A stretch of 64,000 bases of DNA from Gordius sp. MW1 (lineage: Eukaryota; Nematomorpha; Gordioida; Gordea; Gordiidae): positions 19,641,245-19,705,244 of the forward strand of contig OZ038528.1 of the NCBI GenBank assembly GCA_964036665.1, written 5' to 3'. The notes beneath the pieces were generated by a model, which was not told the origin of the DNA, searched no databases, and saw only the letters and a list, made by a program, of their open reading frames with translations. The translations under genes and the position numbers were made by a program. Of this stretch, positions 50,171 to 60,529 are shown in pieces (positions within the stretch are counted from its first letter, which is position 1; each line of letters begins with the position of its first letter).

Positions 50171-51716
50171 CTTTTTGCTTTTTTGATGTTTAAGATAAAC
50201 ATGTATTTATATGTTTTATATTTTGTGCATTTTTTATTTATTCAATTATTTAAGCCATACTGTTGGAAGAATATGATAAAAGACCAAATTTGTTTTATTA
50301 AAGTTTTGTCAAGATTTTGTATAATTTATTCTTTTATGCTTTACCCCCTTTTATCCATGACAATACAGAATATTTTTAAAAAATATCTATATTAAAAATA
50401 GATAAATCACACTTTTAAGAAATATTTATTTTTTCAATATGCCCTTGTTGTCTTTTAAGTATTACACCCTGTATATGGGTGGCGTAGCTAGGGGGGGGGC
50501 AACAAAAATTATGGCCCATTTGACCCCATCCTAGAGAAAAATCTTGGTGCCCCTAGTTATTCTGGGAAATTTGTCTTAATTACGCCTCTGGGAAATATTC
50601 GCCTTAGGTTTAAATTTCGAATCGAATTACCTGGTGAGATTCGAAAATCCAAATCGAATCTTTAAAAAGGGATCCTAAAAATCAATTTAAATTGATTGTT
50701 ATTTTAGATATAACATGACAAAAATAATTAAGCTTTTCTCATTTTTCCGCAAATTAGTTATTTTCCCTAATTACTAAATTTAAAATTTATATGTACAAAA
50801 TATATTAAAATTAGCTTTTTACATATAATATGGGGTTCAACTTCAAAATTTCCAATATTTTTGCCAACATTTTAGGTCAACCGTTAATGTTAAATAATAT
50901 TTTTATGCTTATCCATTTAACTTTAATATAAATTATCAAACTCTAAATAATATATTTTGATATGCATTAACCTTTTATGCCTAGATTTTAATTATATACA
51001 TAAAGATAATAAAACAAGATAAAAACCCTTTGTACAAATACTGAAACTAAATAATAAATAAACTCTAATTAATGCCATCTAGGCGAAATTTTTAATTAAA
51101 GACTGTTAAATTTAGATAATTTTGATACTGTAGGTGTAGAAGAAAAATTAATCGTTTGGGACCATAATAAATCATCTACGCTACCTGCAATTATTGTGAT
51201 AGTTTTTTTTTATATAACAAACAAAAACTGACTAAAAAACAATTTTTCATTGTTTTAGGGATATCGATATTTTATCCTTTTCGCCTTTAATATTCTTATA
51301 TTGAATCTTTACGTTTTAAATAAATTTTTTGAAATGTTAAAATCAAATATTTAGTAGTTAAAGAAATTTGAAAAATATTCGAATTGAGTTGGAACCTTAA
51401 AATTTTTGGCGAATCGAATTCAAATCCTTATTTTAATATTCGACGAATCTCGAGTCGGATATTTTTTAAATAAAAGTCTCGAATCCGAATCGAATACTAA
51501 AAACATTCGATTCGAAATCCACAGGCGTAGTCTTAATATTAAATGTATTTGGTAATTTTTTTAAATTAAACTATAAGACTGTTTTTGCTTGCTGTTCTCA
51601 AAATTCAAATAGTCTTTTAGAGTGGATAGGGCCTAATTTCAAGTCTCAGCTGTAATTTATGGGACTTAAAGGCATTCAAGAATTTTTAAAAAAAAATTAT
51701 GACACCATTGAACTGC
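50171..51716. other. Intergenic with a hAT-like MITE at 50477-50590
   Basis: The MITE ends GGGTGGCGTAGCTAGG / AATTACGCCTCTG, a variant of the CATGGGCGTAGCC termini. Another stretch at ~50610-50690 and 51370-51520 repeats TCGAATCGAAT words in opposite orientations and may be the ends of an older TIR element. No gene seen. Confidence 0.5.
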
Positions 51717-51872
51717 CATGGGCGTACGCAGGGGGGGGGGGCAGCAAAAAAATTTTTCAATACAAAAACTCTAAAAAATTAAAAAAAATTATGTTTTGCC
51801 CTCCCCCTAATTAGCCAGAGGGGGGCGGCCGGACCCCCACCCTAACCCAATGCGCGCGTTCGCTCTTGCGCG

Positions 51873-51880
51873 TATATAAG
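51873..51880 (+). promoter_or_regulatory. TATA-like box of RT element
   Basis: TATATAAG in an otherwise GC-rich leader, ~155 bp before the ORF1 ATG at 52032. Confidence 0.5.
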
Positions 51881-52031
51881 GAACCCGCTCTCTCCAGGGG
51901 TCGCCTTTTTGAATTTCGCTTATACGCTCGTCCCTTACATACCAAGTCCCCATAATATTCCACTCATTATCCTAAATTTTAAGGAACTATTATTGGAAAT
52001 TCCTCGCGTGTAAGCAAATTTTATCATAATC

Positions 52032-52688
52032 ATGAGCAAGAAAGGAAAAGGAACCGACCAAACGCCAACTACACCTAATCGGACAACCAGCGTCCAGACT
52101 GGCACTCAAATGGCAACAACAACGAATACGGTCGCGGAATTGGTACGAATGCTGCAAGAGCAAAATGCTCTGATAAGGGATGAGGTCAGTACATCTCAAG
52201 CCAACATTGATCGCCTCATAGACACGATGCAAGCAAATTCATCTGGCCACTCTGAAACCCCAGCCATAAATATCATTCAGCCTGCCCCAGCCGAGCCTAC
52301 GCAACAAGAATTAATCGAGGATGTGTATGAAAAAGCTAAAAAACTCAAAGAGCTGATCTCCACATTCCCCACTAAAGTGTCAGGGAGGGACCGCAAGGAG
52401 GCCCAATACTGCTGCCTGGTCACGGACTCTCTGGACATAGAGTCTCACCCTACCCTGATCAAGGAAACCATTGCTAGAATGACAACCTTAGCAACGGCCA
52501 TCCATTTCAATTGGGCCACAGCCATTAAAAATGATAAATCATTCGCCGAGGACTGGAATATTCCGAACCTCGAAGTGGTCCCCAATAGACGACAGTTATT
52601 TCTTGGCACTGGTAGAGGCAGAGGCGGCACAACGCGCCGCAACTTCAAAAAGACGCCGGCCTCTACCAGGGGTAAGACGGCGCATTAA
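52032..52688 (+). CDS. RT element ORF1, gag-like, 218 aa
   Basis: Intact frame from ATG to TAA. The N-terminus is Thr/Gln/Ser-rich. A heptad-like segment at ~35-75 (LVRMLQEQNALIRDEV) suggests a coiled coil. The middle (~95-180) is a helical domain with no motif I recognise. The C-terminus is a basic Arg/Gly segment (GTGRGRGGTTRRNFKK), a likely RNA-binding tail. Position before the RT ORF suggests a Gag role; no zinc knuckle. The final ~158 nt overlap ORF2 in another frame. Confidence 0.65.
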   Translation: MSKKGKGTDQTPTTPNRTTSVQTGTQMATTTNTVAELVRMLQEQNALIRDEVSTSQANIDRLIDTMQANSSGHSETPAINIIQPAPAEPTQQELIEDVYEKAKKLKELISTFPTKVSGRDRKEAQYCCLVTDSLDIESHPTLIKETIARMTTLATAIHFNWATAIKNDKSFAEDWNIPNLEVVPNRRQLFLGTGRGRGGTTRRNFKKTPASTRGKTAH

Positions 52689-53103
52689 GCAGCTGGTCGG
52701 AGCATGGAGAGTCGGGCTTTCGGGCGTACCGCTCTCCTCAAGTAACGAATCATCCACGTCTCCCATATGGTTGGCCCGATTGATTTTTCAAATTCGGGAG
52801 ACGCGCCGGTGGATTTTCTCACCCGAAGGCCTCCCCACAGGGACAACGGGGGCCATCCGAATACCTAATCCAGCCTATACAAATACCTTTGTCCCATCCG
52901 CTGACTATACATCGCGCATTGCGCAAGTGGAGGCTGCCTTCGGCCGGGATGTAGGGTCAGAAATGCTCCCTATATTTAGCCTCCACAAATCATTATTCCA
53001 GTGGAACAAGGAGCCAACTTCATCGGCCCCAACAGGTCCACTGGATATCGTAACGTCGAAGTTGCGATACATTCACTGCAGAACCCCTTCACACGCAAGG
53101 TAG
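52531..53103 (+). CDS. RT element ORF2, overlapping, unknown function
   Basis: Open for 190 codons in the +1 frame relative to ORF1 and ORF3; the part beyond ORF1 is 52689-53103. Contains a very basic stretch (SKRRRPLPGVRRRIKQ) and no recognised domain. It overlaps ORF3 by ~100 nt, so it could be expressed by frameshifting or be the joined N-terminal part of the RT polyprotein after indels. I do not see a tyrosine-recombinase signature in it. Confidence 0.45.
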   Translation: MINHSPRTGIFRTSKWSPIDDSYFLALVEAEAAQRAATSKRRRPLPGVRRRIKQLVGAWRVGLSGVPLSSSNESSTSPIWLARLIFQIRETRRWIFSPEGLPTGTTGAIRIPNPAYTNTFVPSADYTSRIAQVEAAFGRDVGSEMLPIFSLHKSLFQWNKEPTSSAPTGPLDIVTSKLRYIHCRTPSHAR

Positions 53104-54287
53104 CCCGCAGCGGCTTTATGCCTAAATTCGACATGGAAAAAATTCGAAACAACGGTTTCCAGCGGCCCGGTAGGCGTAAAGCAATATCCAAAGGGAAACA
53201 AGAGTACTTCGAAGCAATGGTACACGCACAAGTCGTGGAAAGGACCGATGAGGAGATTGTCAAATCTGCGACTTTCTTTATATCGAAACCCAACGGAGAC
53301 TCTCGAGTGATAACCAACCTCTCGGTGGTTTCCAAAAACTTTATCCACTATCCACTCAAGCTATGTTCCATTCCTCTCACCTCACGTCAGCTATACAAGG
53401 CCCACTACGCAGCAAAGGTGGACTTCAAAGCTGCGTTCTTTGCCATCCCGGTTAATGTAAGCATCCGAAAATACCTGGCTTACACGTACAAAGGAACGAA
53501 GTATAGGTACAAGGTCCTCCCCATGGGTGCCTCCTTCTCCCCATACGTCCTCCAGAACATCATCGCCGACCTTACTAAAAAATCGGTCACAAGGTGTAAA
53601 TATAATGTATACCTGGATGACGTCCTAATATACGGGGAATCGGAAACTGATGTTCAACACGACCTAGAATCCCTTTACGACATGGCCCATCAGTGGGCAT
53701 TGACGGTTAACTCAAGGAAATCTTCTATAATCCCCGAATGCGACATCGATTACCTGGGCCTAAGAATCTCTTTTGGCTCACACTCAATATCATGCTTACC
53801 GGAAATAATAAATCGCCTGGAATACGCCACCGACATACTCTTCCTGGTGGCAACCAACAACCTGCTTCCTCCCAAGAATGTAATGCTGGAAGCCCTGGGG
53901 GTCCTTAACTACTTCCTATATAACCTGACAGGAATGTCCAAGCTTTTGGCCCCATTCTATGCTTTCCTCACCGACGATAACCGTACATTCAACCTGGACA
54001 GTGCCTGCCACAAGCTCTACTCCATAGTGCAGTCCCTACGCACTAGGATCTCCCTCTACGTACCTCCAAGTATCACAATATACGCGGACGCCTCAGACAG
54101 CCATATAGGCATCTACACTCCCACCAAAGAATTCTCAATATCGTTCGTGGACGCGGCGGCCGCATTAAACTTCTCCTACCCGGAAGACGGCCACATCACG
54201 CTAGCCGAAACCCTAGCCGCTATCTATGCTTACCTCGTGGCAAGATTCGAGGAGGGGGCAGGGGGTCCGGCTGCCCCCACTGCCTAA
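53001..54287 (+). CDS. RT element ORF3, reverse transcriptase-RNase H, 428 aa
   Basis: Intact frame. RT motifs in order: KPNGDSRVITNLSVV, AKVDFKAAFFAIP (first catalytic Asp), RKYLAYTYKG, VLPMGASFSPYVLQNI, YLDDVLI (catalytic pair), SRKSSIIP, IDYLGLRISF. An RNase H-like domain follows (YADASDSHIGIY, then HITLAETLAAIYA with the expected acidic residues). The RKYL spacing, PMGASFSP box and LGLRI pattern are closest to DIRS-type RTs; gypsy and BEL fit less well. No integrase follows. The last ten residues are encoded by the element's right terminal hairpin. Confidence 0.85.
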   Translation: MEQGANFIGPNRSTGYRNVEVAIHSLQNPFTRKVARSGFMPKFDMEKIRNNGFQRPGRRKAISKGKQEYFEAMVHAQVVERTDEEIVKSATFFISKPNGDSRVITNLSVVSKNFIHYPLKLCSIPLTSRQLYKAHYAAKVDFKAAFFAIPVNVSIRKYLAYTYKGTKYRYKVLPMGASFSPYVLQNIIADLTKKSVTRCKYNVYLDDVLIYGESETDVQHDLESLYDMAHQWALTVNSRKSSIIPECDIDYLGLRISFGSHSISCLPEIINRLEYATDILFLVATNNLLPPKNVMLEALGVLNYFLYNLTGMSKLLAPFYAFLTDDNRTFNLDSACHKLYSIVQSLRTRISLYVPPSITIYADASDSHIGIYTPTKEFSISFVDAAAALNFSYPEDGHITLAETLAAIYAYLVARFEEGAGGPAAPTA

Positions 54288-55628
54288 TTAGGGGAGTTGC
54301 TTTTTTTTTGGTCGCCGAAAAATTTATGGATGTCGAGACCTTTTTTTTTTGCTCTCAGGAAATTTTTTTTTTAATCTGCCCCCCCCCCCCCCTAATTCAA
54401 AACCTGGGTACGCCCATGTGAACTGCTGTGCAATGAAATCGACGAGCAAACTGCTTGACTTCAACATAATTATCCTGCTGCAGAAATTGCTCTAGAATAT
54501 ATTTTAAATTTATTTGATATTGATTAAAAAGTATTAAAAGGGCCAAGTTCTAATAATATCTTATATCCTTAGATTTAATCTCATGTAAGATTCCAATAAA
54601 ACTACGAGAAACAAAAATTTTAATAAATTATATTAGATAAGTTGGCCCTTTAGGGATCTCATTTTTTAAAAGTCACCGTGTTTCAAATGTTAAACCCAGC
54701 TTTAAAACTCAACCATTAGCTTCTCTTTTATATGGGTCTGATTCAGTAAAATTATTTTTAAAGCTTAAATTTGTTTTTGTTGTGGCTAGAAATTCATTAG
54801 AATTGGGCAACACCTGATGGTTACAAAACGATATCTTTGTTTACCTTTTTAACAGTTGTATAATTCAAACCATCTATATATATAAAAATCTAAGTCCCTT
54901 TTTTTTGAACGCTAATAACTTCTAGAGTTCTCAACCGATTGCCACCAAATTTGGTCAGATTATTGCCTTAGCATTGTAGATGGTTTATAGATATTTTTTT
55001 ATTAACCTGCGACAACGGGAACCATGTTTTTTGGTAGTATCCATCTAGCGGATTATTTATACTACGTTTTTTGTACTTATTTATCGTTATGGTGCTACTT
55101 TTTGCCTTAAATTTATTTCCACAATTGCTTTGTCATTTGTGTCTCAATTTTTTACTCAACTACGCCCGTTTTTTTTACAATATATAAAGCTGTAACAAAT
55201 AAATATTCTCGATACCGTAAAACATCACCATTTTCTTAAATAAATATAACGCGCGCTTTTAGAAACATTCCCACGTTTCGTGCTTTTTTGCTATTTTTAT
55301 GAAGTTCGGTTATTAATGTTTATAGTACAAAAAGATTACTTTATCGGTATGTTGATAAATGGTGACATTGTTTAACCGACAAACTTGAAATGCAGTTATG
55401 TGAGCTATTATTCATAACGAAGAAAATCATATTTAAAATGCCGCTAAATATTCCATCAATGCAATATGTTAGCCAAAACTGAATCGGAACGTCTGATCTA
55501 CATTAGTTAGATTACCGGCAGTGATGGGTATCCTTTATAAAAAAGAAGATCAACAGAGGATGGTGGTAGCGTGGCAACCATTCGACTGCGGAACGTAATA
55601 GTCTAGGTAGATAACTCTTGGGTTTAGG

Positions 55629-55738
55629 CCCCCCCCCCCTTAAATGACAAAAAAAAATTAAATACAAAAACCCTTAAAAATTTATATTTTCCTGCCCCCC
55701 CCCCCTAATGTCCCCCCCCCCCCTAATCCAAAACCTGG
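55629..55738. mobile_element. Truncated CATGGGCGTAGCC-type MITE
   Basis: Retains the C-run / CCCCCTAATCCAAAACCTGG right part of the family; the left TIR and the last TACGCCCATG are missing. Confidence 0.55.
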
Positions 55739-55836
55739 ATTGTCTTTTGCTACAAAAAGTATACAACGCACAATATAAACATGGATCAAATGCTACAAGA
55801 TTATAAGATTTATGCTTAAAAACTCGAAACAAAGCT

Positions 55837-56940
55837 TTGAATCAACTCGGTATGCCTGCATTATGTCGATCTGCTGCTGCTCCAATTTATATAGACTTAC
55901 ATCTTAAACAAAAATACAACCAAGATGAACTTTTGTCTTTCATGCGATCTAATGTTCCAAAGATAGCGACGCAACAAAAAGCCATTTACAATAAAAATTT
56001 GCTTGCTGTTAATAAAGATTAAGGCGAAGTCTTCTTCTTTGATGCTTGAGGAGGAACTGGTAAAACTTTCCTCTGACATTGCTCTGGAACTATTCGTTCC
56101 CAAATTAATATGGCCGTGGCTCTAGCGTCTTCCGGAAGGGCTGTCATATAATTACCCGCTAGAAAAACTGCTCATTCATAAAAATTGCTTTGCACGCACA
56201 TTATTGTGATACTCTAATGTGCAACATTTCCAGAACATATGGAATGGGTAGAGTATTACAGAAGTGCAAACTTATCGTTTGGGATAATGCACAATGGATT
56301 ATGAAAAATTGCTCTAACCAATCGCAAGATTTACAAGGAACCCTCAAACCTGTTTGTAACGCAAGGTTATTGCTTGCAGGAGATTTCAGGCAAACTTTAC
56401 CGGTTCTCTTCCGATCCACCCTTGCGGATGAAATTAATGCCTGACTAAAATATTCTATTTTGTTGCCTTATGTCAAAACATTAAATACTACTAATATGCG
56501 TGTATATATGCTCAAAACGGATTTCTTTTCCTATCAACATTTGCAATTTTGTTCCATCTAAACTGCTTGGTTGATAAAGTGTTTCCAAATATTAACGCCC
56601 ATTATCATGATCGACTTTGGCTCCGCCAACGGGCTATTTTTGCCCCCAAGAATAGTGACGTCCACGAGCTTAACAATATATTTCTGTTTAACATTCAAGG
56701 CAATCCAATTACTTACAAATCGGTTCTGCTTTTGTTATTGATGACGCAAATTATCCAATCTAATTTTTCAATTCAAATGATCTGACAGGGATGCCACCTC
56801 AATTTTGCATTTGAAAATTGGCGTATCAAGTATCGCGATATGCAATTTCAGTCAGCCAAAACGTTGCAATGGTTTACGTCTCGCTGTTAAACGCTTGATG
56901 TGCAACGTTGAAGAAGCCACGATTTTGACTGGACATGTGC
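55837..56940 (+). pseudogene. Helitron PIF1-like helicase, broken
   Basis: Several frames are needed. In order: a Walker A GGTGKTFL (~56050, with a preceding stop), VWDNAQW replacing the usual DEx box, LLAGDFRQTLPVLFRSTLADEINA (56375-56440), a TTNMRV remnant (~56490), and the C-terminal PKRCNGLRLAVKRLM / EEATILTG (~56855-56935). All are helicase motifs of Helitron RepHel proteins; the Rep (HUH nuclease) part is not seen. Confidence 0.85.
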
Positions 56941-57213
56941 ATTTTTAAATTTTATAACTCCATATCAAGTATAACTTTATATATCTTCATTTTAGCCTAT
57001 CTACTAATACCAATATGTTTCTTCCCCACCAACCATATCAATCTCCAGTTTTATTCTTATTCAAACTTATTTTTAGGTAAATTAAAGCATAGTTTTCTTT
57101 CGGCCGTCCGAAGCCAGGCCCGAACCTGGCCCTACGGGTCGGGCGTATCTTAAGCTTAACATCTCTCAGGTAAAGTGAAAACCGTATATGTACAAACAAA
57201 ATATTAATATACC

Positions 57214-57370
57214 CATGGGCGTAGCCAGAGGGAGGCAGGGAGGGGTGGCTGCCCCCATCCAAATCAATTTTTTTTAATTTATTAAAATTCTGAGTAACAT
57301 TTCAAAAAATTATTATTTTACTTCTGCCTAAATCATTATTGCCCCCCTCTAATTCCAATGCTGTCTACCC
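57214..57370. mobile_element. CATGGGCGTAGCC-family MITE nested in Helitron
   Basis: Left end CATGGGCGTAGCCAGAGGG intact; right end eroded to GCTGTCTACCC. Younger than the Helitron by nesting. No exact target duplication. Confidence 0.75.
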
Positions 57371-58009
57371 TTATAAATAAACCATAAGTACCTTTTTAAA
57401 CTTTAACTACACTTGCAGGTCTAAACTTATTATATCATTTTTTTACTTTATACTTTTTAAGTCATTGTCTTTATACTGTTTTTATTATAATCATACCTCA
57501 ACTGATCCATGTTTTACTAGGTATAACGATATAACTATATTTCTAACTTTTTTTTTCTCATACATAATTATTTCGCTCCCATTATACTCGCGGAAATTGT
57601 ATAATTTCTAATTATTTCTCAGTTCAACCAAAAATTATAAAAGCCTTCATTACCAAATTTGAAGGAGATGTTTTAATATCTCTTCATTTTGATACTATAG
57701 ATTTTAGGCTATGACATTACACTACTATAAACGCTGTACTAAAATATTTTCTATACATTGTCTAACATTATAACTAACTTTTATACACCAGTGCAGTGGT
57801 TTATAAATTTTTGTTACCCAACTATGCATATTATCGTTAACATCGCACTTTTAAACATATCAAACTAACAAATACCTTATAAGTATTTTAAACTAACAAA
57901 TCTATTTAATTTTGAATATCTATTTTTTTACATCATAAAAGATTGACCCAAAATTTTTCATAATTGTTTTATTAATTCATACTAATTATTTAGCTAATTA
58001 AGGACTAAA

Positions 58010-58039
58010 CCAAAGCAACGCTTGGCCGGGCACAGCTAG
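58010..58039 (+). other. Helitron 3' terminus hairpin and CTAG
   Basis: Hairpin CCAA(A)GC/GCTTGG, then CCGGGCACAG and terminal CTAG at 58036-58039. Confidence 0.85.
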
Positions 58040-58454
58040 TAATCTAATATTAATGGACCAATTCCTTTTTGTAATATTGAAATTCATTTGAAACCTACCA
58101 ACTAAATAATTTTATATAGCCCTATTAGCCGTTTTTTATTTATTTTGTTGGGAATAATTTTGGAAAACAAAATTTGTCGAGGGTAAAATTATATTGGCTT
58201 AAGGTTAGAGTCGAAGGGAACCCAAAAAGAGAATATTAGCTTTAGGAGAATAGTATTAATACTAACTATAACAATTTGGCGAATAAGGTGTAGGTATATA
58301 TTTAAGGGCAGAGATTTGATAAAAGGGCAATAAGCCACAAGGTCCGACAAATTAGCAGGGGAAAATTTTTAGCCGTCGTTTATAGCTTACTTACTTGATT
58401 ATAATCAAAGTTCGGCACCCCTTCTTTTTAAGGGTTAAAGAGAACAAATTATTG

Positions 58455-59684
58455 TGCTCAGTAATTAATTCATTTTTTGCTCAGTAGGATATTCAAATGC
58501 TCAGTAGAATAAACAAATGCTCAGTAGAATAATTAAATTCTCAGTAGAATAATTAAATGCTCAGTAAATAATTTAATGTTCAGTAATTTAATTATTTGTT
58601 CAGTATAATATTCATTTGTTCAGTTTTTATTCAAATCTTGCTCAGTAATTTTTTTATTTATGCAAAGTAACTAATTAGTTTTTAAAATAAAATCCTAGAG
58701 AGAGATTCGAACTCAAGATATCCAAGTAAGAGTCTTGCGTGTTTCCCATGAAATCAAAGTGCTCGCCTGAAAAATGGTTTATTTTTGTTTATATGTTAAT
58801 TAAAATAAATTTTATTTCATAAACTACCTCCTCCAAGTGCAATTGTCCATCGTTTTGTAAACAATATATTTGCAAACATGCCGTTGGGTTATCAATTAAA
58901 CTTAATTTTTGCCAACCACCTAAAGAAGCCAAAAGTGTGCCTATAGGGCAAAAAAGAAAACGAGGCAGACCCTCAAAGGCTAAATCAGCCTTTATTGTTC
59001 AGTAATGGTAAGTTTAGATTATTTAACATTGATTATATAACAAATTTTAGTTTCGAAATGAAAGTTGTGCAAAATTTGTCTATTTTTCATTTTAAATTGT
59101 TAATTATTATTATTGATCTGTATTTGTAAATATTTGTGATTATATACAAATAAAAATTTTATATTTTCCCTTTGATTGATAAATCTCAACAAAATTTGCA
59201 AAAAAAATACATTATAAACATGTAAAATTTAAGTAGGGAAAGGCAGAGCATTTAGAATTGGAATTATAGGTCATTATTTTTTATAGCTTTTTTAACTTTC
59301 CATTTATTTATTTGAATTGAGAGAAGGGAGGACTTAAAGGGATAAAATTCAGGACACTAAGATACCTTATAACCCTTGAAAATTTAACAATCAAAATAAA
59401 CTATTTCAATTTCCACACACTCAATTTAATTTTATTTTTACAAAATATTAGTGCTAAATAGATTAAGATTGAGTATTCTTTATTAAATTACTGAGAATTT
59501 TTTGGAAAATACTGATCATTTTGGATTTATACCTGAGCAATATTAAGATTATTTACTGAGCATTTTGGATTTATAACAGAGCAATATTAAGATTATTTAC
59601 TGAGCATTTTTGAATTTTTTACTGAGCACATTAATATAATACTGAGCATATTTTACTGAGCATTTTTTATTTTTTAACTGAGCA
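58455..59684 (+). mobile_element. MULE-like element with inverted CTCAGTA arrays
   Basis: The left ~220 bp contains about ten TGCTCAGTA/TGTTCAGTA words spaced ~20 bp. The right ~200 bp (59490-59684) contains about nine in inverse orientation (TACTGAGCA). Between them lies a SWIM zinc-finger coding segment (58838-59005). Long iterated TIRs plus a SWIM domain fit Mutator-like transposons. The transposase catalytic core is absent and no 9-bp target duplication was found. Confidence 0.72.
58838..59005 (+). pseudogene. MULE transposase C-terminus: SWIM finger and AT-hook
   Basis: 55 codons ending in TAA. CNCPSFCKQYICKH gives the CxCx(n)CxH SWIM zinc ligand set. A linker and KRKRGRPSKAK, a typical AT-hook, follow just before the end. 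An in-frame stop lies about 8 codons upstream of the finger, so this is a C-terminal exon or a truncated remnant. SWIM fingers in MULE transposases bind DNA or protein; the DDE core is not found here. Confidence 0.8.
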
Positions 59685-60376
59685 TTTAAATAACATCCGT
59701 TAAAATCTAGCTTAGCCACTGCTGTGTAATACATTGAAATGGGGCAAAGCTAAGCGCATGCCATCTGATGTTATGCATACATAATCGCTATTTGAAAGGA
59801 ATGAAAATGCGTAATAGCAGTGGGAACGCTTTTTAATATACACTCACCTCGCATATAAAATATTGAAGTTTATAATGAATAAATAATAAACATATCACGA
59901 ATTTCGATGAAAATAGTCCTGATCCGGTAAAAATTCGATAGTATACAATTTCGTTAATCAAGGACTGCTCTTTAGTATATAATTTCTCATATTAATAGCC
60001 AAAATGAAATTTCGAGTTCTAATCTTTTGCTTAATATTTACATATATGAATAAAAATATAACCAATTTTTAGAGCTTTTGGCAATCTTGCAATATTATAA
60101 ATTAAGTGCTACTTCTTTAATTCATTGTTTTTTGTTATTGCCTCATGGCCCTAAATTCAGGATTACACATACTTTAAAACGCACTATGTATTTAAAAAGA
60201 ATTAAACGATATACCTCTAATTTTTTTGATTCACTTGGCACATCATACAGAGTTTCTTTCAGCAACAATAAAATTCTTATGTTGCTATTAAGATAATAAA
60301 AAAAGTCCTCACTAAGGTTAGATGGTTGTTAGGCATCTTAATTATTTATGTTATTATCTATGTTTGGGTATAATGG
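59685..60376. other. Intergenic, nothing recognised
   Basis: The 72-codon open frame at 60078-60296 has no recognisable domain and no splice or promoter support. Confidence 0.45.
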
Positions 60377-60529
60377 CATGGGCGTAGTCAGGATTAATAG
60401 AGGGGGACAATTATGATTTAGGGAGAGTCTAAATGACAATTTTTTTTAAATTTAGCGATAAATATTTAAAATATTTATGGATTTAGAGGGGGCAGCCGCC
60501 CCTCCCTTCCTCCCCTGGCTACGTCCATG
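60377..60529. mobile_element. CATGGGCGTAGCC-family MITE, 153 bp
   Basis: CATGGGCGTAGTCAGG / CCTGGCTACGTCCATG ends; reverse orientation with GGGGGCAGCCGCCCC near the right end. Flanking octamers do not match. Confidence 0.85.

Larger units (their letters stand above)
51816..54284 (+). mobile_element. RT/RNase H-encoding element with TIRs and 8-9-bp duplication
   Basis: The ends are inverted repeats of ~24 bp (CAGAGGGGGGCGGCCGGACC left; reverse of right CAGTGGGGGCAGCCGGACC). They are flanked by the direct repeat CCTAATTAG (51806-51814 and 54283-54291), which is native sequence of the host MITE. The interior (2.47 kb) is markedly GC-richer than its surroundings and encodes a gag-like ORF, an overlapping second ORF and an RT-RNase H ORF. 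No LTRs, integrase or recombinase are visible. The RT resembles DIRS/tyrosine-recombinase retrotransposons, but those normally lack target duplications. Confidence 0.75.
51717..54418. mobile_element. CATGGGCGTAGCC-family MITE carrying an RT element
   Basis: Outer ends CATGGGCGTACGC / GGGTACGCCCATG, exact 8-bp target duplication TGAACTGC (51709-51716 and 54419-54426). The outer MITE is 51717-51813 plus ~54285-54418 (~230 bp once the insert is removed). Its left part matches the copy at 30871 up to the CCCCTAATT box, and this box is where the RT element interrupts it. Confidence 0.9.
54873..58039 (+). mobile_element. Helitron, 3.2 kb, decayed
   Basis: 5' end TCTATATATATAAAAATCTA preceded by A. 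3' end CACAGCTAG followed by T, with a hairpin CCAAAGCAACGCTTGG (58010-58025) ten bases before CTAG. These are the standard Helitron termini with A/T insertion and no target duplication. The interior encodes a broken PIF1-like helicase (55820-56940). Two CATGGGCGTAGCC-type MITEs lie inside (55629-55738 partial, 57214-57370). Confidence 0.88.

Noticed and set aside
52445..53348. Several minus-strand open frames of 67-119 codons
   Set aside because: Antisense to the GC-rich RT element ORFs; no recognisable domain.
58455..58670. CRISPR-like array of spaced CTCAGTA words
   Set aside because: Repeats are too short and variable, spacers are AT-rich filler, an inverse array exists at the other end, and the genome is eukaryotic.
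58695..58765. tRNA-like sequence on the minus strand (GAGTTCGAATCTC)
   Set aside because: T-stem pairing is poor, the anticodon loop lacks U33 and no acceptor stem is found; at most a tRNA-derived fragment within the MULE-like element.
60078..60296. 72-codon open frame as a gene
   Set aside because: No domain, no splice context, AT-rich composition; chance length is plausible.
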